A stretch of DNA of 58,282 bases from assembly GCA_946610035.1 (NCBI GenBank), contig CAMOCC010000007.1:1-58282 (forward strand), given 5' to 3'. This DNA is from an uncultured Verrucomicrobiota bacterium (lineage in GTDB: Bacteria; Verrucomicrobiota; Kiritimatiellia; RFP12; UBA1067). The notes under the pieces are model-generated. The model saw only the letters and a list, made by a program, of their open reading frames with translations. It was not told the origin of the DNA and did no database searches. Shown piece by piece: positions 27,501 to 33,701 of the stretch. The translations under genes were made by a program, and so were the position numbers. How positions within the stretch are numbered: the first letter of the stretch is position 1; every line of letters begins with the position of its first letter.

Positions 27501-28783
27501 ATTAGCGGCTTGAGCTCAAGCGTTCCGTCGAGCCTTGGCCTCAGCCCGCAAAGTCCCGATATCACGATGTCCGCAAAAGTCGAATGGTTGTAGTCCTCGC
27601 CGCGTTCGACCGTGGCGCCGCGCATCATGAGCATCTCCCGTGAAATCCACACGCCGGAGAAGGGATCGAAGTTCTCGTCCACCCATGGAATTACACGGCC
27701 GTCGGGAGTCCTGCGGACCTGCTGTGCGGCGTACTGGTGGAGGATACGGACGAAGTCGTCCTTCTGCACATCGCCCGAGCTGCCGTCCGCAATTGCGTTT
27801 GCAAGCGCCGTGAGCGCGACGGACGTCGCAAACGGCCAGGAGGGTCCGTTCCACTGGCACGGATGGCCTTGATAGGAAATGACGAAACCAGTTGCGCGGC
27901 GCTCGGGGAAGGTGAGTCCGTACGGCGCCGCGAACCCAGCCTCGTCGTTCAGCTGATTCCAGGCGACGCCGAACGGACCAGGCACAGGTACGCCGAAATA
28001 CCACGGCGCATAGCCGTGGAGCTCGCGCACAGCCTTGCGCTCGCCGGTTGTCGCCACCGTCGTGAAGAACCTGCGTTCGCCGTCCCACAACTTTTCGACG
28101 ATGCCCTTTGCGAGGACGTCCGCCTTCGCCCTGAAGCGTTCGGCGACGTCCTTGCGTCCGATGAAATCCGCAAGTTCCGCTATCGCCTTCGCCTCGCCGT
28201 ACATGGCCGAGTTGAAGAGCGGACGGTATCCGTCGCCGCTCAGGGAGAGTTCGCTGCCCTCGCGGTCGGCGAGCGAGGTGAACATCCCCTTCCCGTCGCC
28301 GCCCATGGGAAAGGCGCCCTTCCCCTCGAAATCGGTGTAGGGAATGGGATGCGATTCCCAGTTGTCAAAATAGGCGATCATCGAGTCGAGGAGCGACGAA
28401 ACCGGCTCGATGTCGCCAGAAACCCTTGCCGCGTCCAAACATCCGCCGACGATCCAGCTGGAATACTTGACGCGGTGCTGCGCGTTTGTCCCGAACCAGA
28501 AACGCGCGTAGTCCATGGCGACTGACTTGTCGTGCATCCACCTCGCCTCGCGCAGGTGGTGCCCCGCGGCGCAGACGATCGTGTTGTACTTCCCCGCCCA
28601 GCCGACCTGCGGCAGGAACTCCGTTATGACCTTGCCATCGGGCGTGTCGACTATGTGCCGCTGAAACGCCCGCCAGCGGTACTCGTATGTCCTGTTGATG
28701 TCGGTGTCGGGGCACTCGAATTTCGGGACGGCATCCGCCGGTGCCGCGGCGAGAACCGCGGCGAACATGAGGTTCGCTATCAT
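24587..28783 (-). CDS. Two-module secreted glycoside hydrolase: N-terminal (alpha/alpha)6 trehalase/MGH-like module and C-terminal GH42-like beta-galactosidase-type module
   Basis: N-term 'QVGWAGKYNTIVCAAGHHLREARW...YQGHPCQWNGPSWPFATSVALTALANAI'; C-term 'YSDFVDGVHPAEAMRRKDGS...GIHTFGYHDGQFTLPFPDYSESAKAEYKEFLKE...'. Single 1398-aa ORF. Confidence 0.75.
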   Translation of the reverse strand: MIANLMFAAVLAAAPADAVPKFECPDTDINRTYEYRWRAFQRHIVDTPDGKVITEFLPQVGWAGKYNTIVCAAGHHLREARWMHDKSVAMDYARFWFGTNAQHRVKYSSWIVGGCLDAARVSGDIEPVSSLLDSMIAYFDNWESHPIPYTDFEGKGAFPMGGDGKGMFTSLADREGSELSLSGDGYRPLFNSAMYGEAKAIAELADFIGRKDVAERFRAKADVLAKGIVEKLWDGERRFFTTVATTGERKAVRELHGYAPWYFGVPVPGPFGVAWNQLNDEAGFAAPYGLTFPERRATGFVISYQGHPCQWNGPSWPFATSVALTALANAIADGSSGDVQKDDFVRILHQYAAQQVRRTPDGRVIPWVDENFDPFSGVWISREMLMMRGATVERGEDYNHSTFADIVISGLCGLRPRLDGTLELKPLIPDEWDYFKLENVRFRDKMISFYWDRHGSRYGKGAGFTVWADGERVHRAGKPESCLLFAKTPRTAAWGDGTEARNAPYFPIAGVLWASEGCYDSNFKVRRTGGATGSVRIRDGVIEIVKTNDRGDIIVEGPAFKTATNQWLRLAADVEVESSNGDICHGFVRAHGRRESYAPDELFERDFAGGGIPQSHGLPESPKGRTYRKYCAYANKDGYVVPAIVVAGGASVSIWRRWVVMDMRAETEAWRESIKPAAPKMREKERMDEAEYDRGLAKDIQHTAKVVSENGVSCLYVDGKKVNPVAYKGPHASGEEIPPPEKFAGGTLQGSGIPLVVKDIRLGKAPGTRGYWTKDGFDAKGAVAEIKNSMRLCPDTPFVIAVGCNAYSDFVDGVHPAEAMRRKDGSAVKGTAGTCLATYCMSEADKAKLWTWPSYSSRVWRDGVKACLRELVAELKAQGLDKRIVGIHTFGYHDGQFTLPFPDYSESAKAEYKEFLKEAGHASTNYEFFAMQTGLRAQEEFVREFKRLMGKDVIGIMWCESPHCGRRATSWNVGAFLRSDAMDILVAQPSYVNRIPGVPGASRLPTASFNLHGKLFFEEMDFRTYAAINPWTLSPSASKGLGRADDLPMWQTMFRKDAGAMVAQRAGWWFYDMVGGWFSAPEIKDDIRTALAAYRRAAPSVPSPWKPGVAIVVDEAGGFGWPGGENFLQRPFEFSYNAQLLLLARSGVPFDIYLAQDVMENPALLDPYKMIVFGLMRKYDRERVRLVKGLAKKGKTLVHMPRCGELGGIEEAVGIALDVDKKGSHVVTAEGSFPVEVNGLQYHDMLRVCGEAEFPPAHMADWPRTSIIEKPGMTVLARYADDGAVAAAETENAKCKMDNERTGRQIVFTEAGGVSPGAFNLLARQAGACVPLEADVAQVDMNGDFVSVHCLRSGAYDFRLPFDCTVVNLKTGKVEPVKGGVLPLNVEAGDTCQFLLGK
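24886..24920. repeat. Heptamer array (CATTTTN family) inside the 1398-aa hydrolase CDS, 5 units
   Basis: CATTATC CATTTTG CATTTTG CATTTTC CGTTTCC. Confidence 0.85.
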
Positions 28784-28801
28784 AACGGAGGTCCTGTTTG
28801 C

Positions 28802-30100
28802 TTAATCGGCAGTGAAGGCGAGGCGGAAGCCGAAAGACTTGTCGTTGCCTGCGCTGCCGTTGCGTCCGGCCGAGGTCGTAAAGAAATTGCCGACTCCATA
28901 GTAGCCGCCGCGAATCGCCAATTTCCCGTCCGCGTCCGCCGTCGCAGGACCTGTCGGATCGGTGACCGCCGCCCCGTCGGAATATCCTGGCACACCTGCA
29001 TTCGCGGACCAGTTGTCGCAGCAGGCTTCGTAGACGTTGCCGATCATGTCGTACAAACCATAGGCATTGGGAACCTTGAGGCCAACTTCGTGCGTGTTGC
29101 CTCCAGAGTTGCCCGTCACCCAGCCGATAGCGTCAAGATTGGCGGTAGTGAGATCGAGTCCGGTATACAGTTCGCTCGTAGTGCCAGCACGGCAGGCGAA
29201 CTCCCACTGCGCCTCGGTAGGATAATTGAGAGAGAACGCACCGTTGAAGTTCAATGAGTTTTTTTCGGTTATCACGCGCTGGAAGACCGAGTATTGCGCG
29301 GCACCGACGGGAAGCGTTTCGCCGATTCCGGTAGTACCCTGCTGGACCCAACTGGAATGCGCGAGGCGGCGGTACTGTTCCTGCGTGAGCTCGAAGACGC
29401 CGATGTAGAAGTCCTTCTTCAGCGTGCAACTATGTTCGAACTTTGCGTTGTCACCGAGATTTCCGCCGTTTGCACCCATCGTGAACGTCTTGCCCGCCGC
29501 GGGGATCTTGCGCAGGACGAGCTTCGTCGTCTTCGCGCCGGGGTAGTTCGTCACGCCCGTCCAGATGAGTACGTCGGTGAGCGAAGTCGTGTAGCCGCTC
29601 CCGAGAGCGTTGAAGTCCGTCTCGATGGAACCGTACTTTCCGTTCAGGAGGTCGGCGCGCGTGACGTCCGTCACCGGGAACGGATGGCCGTCAGTGCTGG
29701 GGTCCGTCATGTCGATGATCTTGTAGAGGACTTCGGACGTTGAAGGATCGGCCTCGGTGACCGTCAGCTTCACCTTGAAGTTGGCAAGCGCGACGTGTTC
29801 CTGTCCGAACGCCTTGACGGGATCGATTATGATTTCGCCGATACCGTCCGCTGCGACGCCGTAGAGGTCGCCGCGAATGGACTCCGCGAGGCGCGAGGAG
29901 TCGAGCTGGACGCCGCCGTTGTACGCGGTTACGCCGATGTTGACGGGATGCTGGGGATCGACGCCGGACACCTTGTACTCGACCTTGACGTCGGTCGACC
30001 ACGGCCACTGCTGGCGGACGATCACCTGCTCAAGCGTTGCGTCGGCGCGGGCCGATGCCACTGCAAGAAGTGTAAGCGCGAATACGTTGAACTTGTTCAT
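28802..30100 (-). CDS. Secreted SUMF1/formylglycine-generating-enzyme-like (C-type-lectin fold) protein
   Basis: 'KTFTMGANGG', 'FYIGVFELTQEQYRR', 'LNYPTEAQWEFACRAGTTSELYTG', 'NAYGLYDMIGNVYEACCDNW', 'RGGYYGVGNFFTTSAGRNGS...FGFRLA'; SD 'aaagga' upstream. Confidence 0.85.
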   Translation of the reverse strand: MNKFNVFALTLLAVASARADATLEQVIVRQQWPWSTDVKVEYKVSGVDPQHPVNIGVTAYNGGVQLDSSRLAESIRGDLYGVAADGIGEIIIDPVKAFGQEHVALANFKVKLTVTEADPSTSEVLYKIIDMTDPSTDGHPFPVTDVTRADLLNGKYGSIETDFNALGSGYTTSLTDVLIWTGVTNYPGAKTTKLVLRKIPAAGKTFTMGANGGNLGDNAKFEHSCTLKKDFYIGVFELTQEQYRRLAHSSWVQQGTTGIGETLPVGAAQYSVFQRVITEKNSLNFNGAFSLNYPTEAQWEFACRAGTTSELYTGLDLTTANLDAIGWVTGNSGGNTHEVGLKVPNAYGLYDMIGNVYEACCDNWSANAGVPGYSDGAAVTDPTGPATADADGKLAIRGGYYGVGNFFTTSAGRNGSAGNDKSFGFRLAFTAD

Positions 30101-30136
30101 TTTGATTTTTCCTTTCTAAAGTATCTGAAATCACTT

Positions 30137-30778
30137 TTACCGGAGGATGACCAGTGTTCCACCGGCCCCTCCCACGAGTTCCGCCGTGTAGTTGATTTCG
30201 TTGGCTATGAGCGAGAGCGACACAGAGCTGCGTCCGGGTATCCTGATGGGATACCATCCCTGTGCGCCGTTCAGACCAGTTGGAGTCTCGGCACCGTTGA
30301 TTGTGAACGAGGTTGTTCCGTACGGTATCGGCAGGACGGCCTTGCCCTTCACCTTCGCCCAGACCTTCCCCTCCGCCGGGGCGATGCATCGCGTGACGCC
30401 CTCGCCGTCCGGCGAGAGCCCCTGGATGAGGCCGAGCTTCGCCCTTCTGACGGTGCTGTCGTCGAATGTGAGGGTGAGGTCGTAGACGTTCTCGGCCTCG
30501 GGGCTTGTAGGTTCCGGGAGCTCGAAGGTGTATGATGCCTCCGTTATGCCGTCATAGGTCCGTGAGTAGCCGAGTCCGACAACCTTCAACGAGGCGGACT
30601 TCGCGCCGGACGGGAAGTCTATCGGCACAGTCATGACGTTGTTCGTCGCCGTGTTCCAGAACGAACTCGTCTCCGGCCTGAGGAAGACGAATGTGGATTC
30701 ACTCATCAGTTCCGCAGCCGGTACCGACACGCTGAGCATGGCCGCGCCCACCAGGCCGGCCGCCTTTCTTGCAATCAT
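30137..30778 (-). CDS. Nested in-frame secreted protein (213 aa), MIARKAAGLVGAAMLSVSVPA...
   Basis: Internal ATG at 30778 (codon 111 of the longer ORF) preceded by strong SD 'aaggaggaggataataca' and followed by a signal peptide. Confidence 0.6.
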   Translation of the reverse strand: MIARKAAGLVGAAMLSVSVPAAELMSESTFVFLRPETSSFWNTATNNVMTVPIDFPSGAKSASLKVVGLGYSRTYDGITEASYTFELPEPTSPEAENVYDLTLTFDDSTVRRAKLGLIQGLSPDGEGVTRCIAPAEGKVWAKVKGKAVLPIPYGTTSFTINGAETPTGLNGAQGWYPIRIPGRSSVSLSLIANEINYTAELVGGAGGTLVILR

Positions 30779-31108
30779 TGTATTATCCTCCTCCTTGACG
30801 ATTCTGGTAATCGCCGCCGTCTCGGCGTCGACTGGTTGAGTTTCCTCAGAATCCGAATCTTCGAACACGATCCAAGACGCGAACAAGGCAAGTCCGACCA
30901 TAACAGAAAATCCTGCTGCGATACGCCTCAATCGCTCCGCGCGCCTCCTGCGGGCCTTCGCCCTTGCGACGGGGGCGGCGAGGTAGGCGCGGGCGGAATC
31001 CGCGAACGACGCGGGGGGACGCTTCCAGCCTGCAGGATCGTCGAGCGCGGCCATGAGGCTGAACTCGTCGATCATATCGTCGCTGCTCTGGATGTTGTTC
31101 TCGTTCAC
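30137..31108 (-). CDS. Anti-sigma-factor-like membrane protein continuing in frame into a secreted beta-domain protein (GTG start)
   Basis: Basic cytosolic N-terminus, TM 'IAAGFSVMVGLALFASWIVF', follows an ECF sigma gene directly; second half begins with its own signal peptide. Confidence 0.6.
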   Translation of the reverse strand: MNENNIQSSDDMIDEFSLMAALDDPAGWKRPPASFADSARAYLAAPVARAKARRRRAERLRRIAAGFSVMVGLALFASWIVFEDSDSEETQPVDAETAAITRIVKEEDNTMIARKAAGLVGAAMLSVSVPAAELMSESTFVFLRPETSSFWNTATNNVMTVPIDFPSGAKSASLKVVGLGYSRTYDGITEASYTFELPEPTSPEAENVYDLTLTFDDSTVRRAKLGLIQGLSPDGEGVTRCIAPAEGKVWAKVKGKAVLPIPYGTTSFTINGAETPTGLNGAQGWYPIRIPGRSSVSLSLIANEINYTAELVGGAGGTLVILR

Positions 31109-31126
31109 GCTATTCCCCCTCTTGCA

Positions 31127-31678
31127 TTACCTTTGATGCTGGCTTGTGTGATATTCTTGGACTAATTTATTCTTAATCGCCTTCCGGGCCTCGTGGAGGC
31201 GGTAGTAGACCGTCCCCTCCGGCGCCCCGAGGCGCTCGGCGATCTCGCCGACGCCCATCCTGTCGAAGTAGAAGAGGACGACCGGGATGCGCAGCGAATC
31301 CGGAAGCGACTCGACGGCCTTGCGTATGCGCGCATGCTCGTCCGCCATCTCGACGCTCTCCGCCGGATTAGGCCTCGCGTCCTCCCCCTCCGTCTGCTCC
31401 TCCGAGAAAACGAGGGAGTTGGCGCCCTTCCTGCGTGCGTCCATCTTCATGAAGTTGATCATGATGGCGCAGAGCCATGTGAAGTACCGCGACTCGCCCT
31501 TGAAGGACGAATTGCGCTCGATAGCCCTGGCCATCGTCCTGAAGGCGAGGTCCTCGGCGTCCGCCTCGTTGAGGCAGAGGCGGTATGCAGTCGCATACAA
31601 GCGCTCGCCGTACTCCGCTAGAAGTGCTCGCGCGCCCTCTTCCGGGTCGTCGGCTATCAATTTGTAAATCTCTGGCAT
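31127..31678 (-). CDS. ECF-type RNA polymerase sigma-70 factor
   Basis: 'LYATAYRLCLNEADAEDLAFRTMARAIERNSSFKGESRYFTWLCAIMINFMKMDARRK' sigma region 2; 'LPDSLRIPVVLFYFDRMGVGEIAERLGAPEGTVYYRLHEARKAIK' region 4. Confidence 0.93.
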   Translation of the reverse strand: MPEIYKLIADDPEEGARALLAEYGERLYATAYRLCLNEADAEDLAFRTMARAIERNSSFKGESRYFTWLCAIMINFMKMDARRKGANSLVFSEEQTEGEDARPNPAESVEMADEHARIRKAVESLPDSLRIPVVLFYFDRMGVGEIAERLGAPEGTVYYRLHEARKAIKNKLVQEYHTSQHQR

Positions 31679-31718
31679 TTGCACCCCTTGGATGCCATGA
31701 GAAGAAAAATCCTTGGCT

Positions 31719-32555
31719 TTAAAATGAGTATATCACACCTAATGTGTAATATGCAACGTCATTTCGGTATCCTTTCGCCGCATGGTACTTGCCTTGGGCC
31801 CTTGCTTCGTCCATTATCATGTCAAAAGTGTGGATTCCGGCGAAAATACGGCAATTCTCGAAAATCTCGCAGGAAAGCGTCAAATCGGCCCTCAAGTCGG
31901 CGGGGCCTGCGCGGTAGTCGCTTTTGCGCCAGGTGATCCGATGTCCATACCTATTCTGGTTCCATTCCTTGTTCCCGCCCTCCGAGCAAAGTTCCGCCGT
32001 GAGGGACAGCCCCCGTCCCAGGTCGAAGGTGCGGATGAAGCCGGACTTGAAGTACACTCCTTGATACGGACGCTCCCGGTAGTGGACGGCGGCGTAGAAG
32101 TTGACCCACGGCGTCACGAGCGTTTCGCGCGTATACCACTCGAAGGCAGTCTTGTCGTCGACGCCCCTGTACGGGGGCTTCAGGTTGCGGGCGAGGATCC
32201 AGAGTCCGCCGTTCCTGGTCCTGAGCGCCCAGCCGTCCGCCAGCTTGAAGTTGTAGGCATAGGCGACGAGGATGTCGTCCTCCATGAACAGGCGACGGCT
32301 TACGGAGTCGCGGATGGCGGTCAGGGAATGAGTGGGCGCATAGTAGAAGAGTACGTCCCCCCAGTCGCGCCAACCGACGTCCACCTCGAACTCCTGGAAG
32401 AGTATCGGCCTTGCGAACGGAACCTTGCCGCGCGAAACGTTCGCCGAGTAGTATATCGAATCTGCGAAACCGTGCAGTCGCAGACCGTCCGCCCCTTCCG
32501 AGGCCGAAGCCGCTGCCGCCACTACGGCGACTATTAAAAACAGCATCCTAGGCAT
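31719..32555 (-). CDS. Putative outer-membrane beta-barrel protein
   Basis: Signal peptide, alternating aromatic/hydrophobic strands, C-terminal 'YYTLGVIYSF' ending in Phe. Confidence 0.6.
   Translation of the reverse strand: MPRMLFLIVAVVAAAASASEGADGLRLHGFADSIYYSANVSRGKVPFARPILFQEFEVDVGWRDWGDVLFYYAPTHSLTAIRDSVSRRLFMEDDILVAYAYNFKLADGWALRTRNGGLWILARNLKPPYRGVDDKTAFEWYTRETLVTPWVNFYAAVHYRERPYQGVYFKSGFIRTFDLGRGLSLTAELCSEGGNKEWNQNRYGHRITWRKSDYRAGPADLRADLTLSCEIFENCRIFAGIHTFDMIMDEARAQGKYHAAKGYRNDVAYYTLGVIYSF
31727..31756 (-). promoter_or_regulatory. Predicted promoter of the ECF sigma operon with overlapping ACAC-N5-GTGT dyad
   Basis: Reverse strand TTGCAT-18 nt-TATACT, preceded by TGA (extended -10); dyad ACACATTAGGTGT sits in the spacer. 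Confidence 0.5.
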
Positions 32556-32579
32556 ACCACCTATGATGCCGCCAAGTCG

Positions 32580-33569
32580 CTATTCCTTGGGATGGCGGCG
32601 GCGAAATTCGGCGGCGGCCCAGCGCTTGGCCTCGTCGCCGGACATGCCCTTTGACTCGGCCTCGCGGCGGAGGTCCATGATCTCGGCGCGCCAGTCGCGG
32701 GCGGCCTCGCGGTTCGCGGCGGCCTCGTTGGCGTAGGCGATCTCATCCTTGGTGAAGTCGTCCTTCAGGACCGTCTTGGTGCCGGGTCCGTTGAACCCGA
32801 TGGGCACGAACTTGACCGTGGACGTCTTCTTGAAGAGCTTCGCGACGGGCAGCCTCTGCGCGAAGCACATGTCGACCGCCGCGCGGGCGAAGAAGTCCGC
32901 GCCCGTGTCGCGCGTGTGGCATCCGTCGCCCTTCCCGTTCGGGTGGTTCGCGTATTCGCCCGGCTGGATGCGCATGTAGAGCCTGAACGCCTTGTCGGCC
33001 CCCATCTTCTCGAACTCGCTGCAGGCGTACGCGTTGAGGTCGAGGACTGGTATCTTCATCTCGCCTCCGAGCGTGCGCGTCATGTCCACGTAGGGGCCGA
33101 TCCCCGCCGCGCTGCCGCGCACGTGCGTATTCCCCTCGTCGTCCACCGACACGCCGCCGGAGTGGGGGATCGACGTAGCGAAGATTATCGTCGCCTTTTT
33201 TGCGCGGACGTCCTCGGCGAAGCCCTTCATCAGGGCCTTGTAGTCCTCGGGCGTGGAGTAGCGCTCCTCCTTCGCCCTGTTGGCGTCGTTGTGTCCGAAG
33301 GCGACGATGACGAAGTCGCCGGGCTTGAGCGCGTCGACTATCGACTGCCAGCGACCCTCGGCCTTGTAGCTCTTCGCGCTCCTGCCGCCGATGGCCCAGT
33401 TGTGGAGCTGGTCGGGGTTCTTCATGTACTTCGCGAGGGCCTGTCCCCAGCCCTGCTGGGGGTACTGCCTGTCGGCGTAGTTGCACATTGTCGAGTCGCC
33501 CGCGAGGTAGAGGTCCGCGAACGATGTGACGGCGCAAAGCGCCCCGACTGCAAAAAGGATGCTTTTCAT
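32580..33569 (-). CDS. Secreted GDSL/SGNH esterase, rhamnogalacturonan acetylesterase-like
   Basis: 'LYLAGDSTMCNYADRQYPQQGWGQALAKYM' block I, 'FVIVAFGHNDANR', 'GDGCHTRDTGADFFARAAVD'. Confidence 0.88.
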   Translation of the reverse strand: MKSILFAVGALCAVTSFADLYLAGDSTMCNYADRQYPQQGWGQALAKYMKNPDQLHNWAIGGRSAKSYKAEGRWQSIVDALKPGDFVIVAFGHNDANRAKEERYSTPEDYKALMKGFAEDVRAKKATIIFATSIPHSGGVSVDDEGNTHVRGSAAGIGPYVDMTRTLGGEMKIPVLDLNAYACSEFEKMGADKAFRLYMRIQPGEYANHPNGKGDGCHTRDTGADFFARAAVDMCFAQRLPVAKLFKKTSTVKFVPIGFNGPGTKTVLKDDFTKDEIAYANEAAANREAARDWRAEIMDLRREAESKGMSGDEAKRWAAAEFRRRHPKE

Positions 33570-33640
33570 GTCCCGAATTATACCACACGATCACGGCATC
33601 GCAAATACCCCGTTGGGTATGTGCAAGGGCTCGTCCTGTT

Positions 33641-33670
33641 TTGACACTGCAAGCGGACATTTGATATAAT
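33641..33670 (+). promoter_or_regulatory. Promoter of hrpA-like gene
   Basis: TTGACA-18 nt-TATAAT with extended -10 TGA. Confidence 0.6.
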
Positions 33671-33701
33671 TTTCGCCGTTTTATCAGCTTTGCGAAAGAA
33701 A

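Noticed and set aside
28802-29200. Possible diversity-generating retroelement variable region at the 3' end of the SUMF1/C-type-lectin-fold gene
   Set aside because: No reverse transcriptase, Avd or template repeat is visible in the window.
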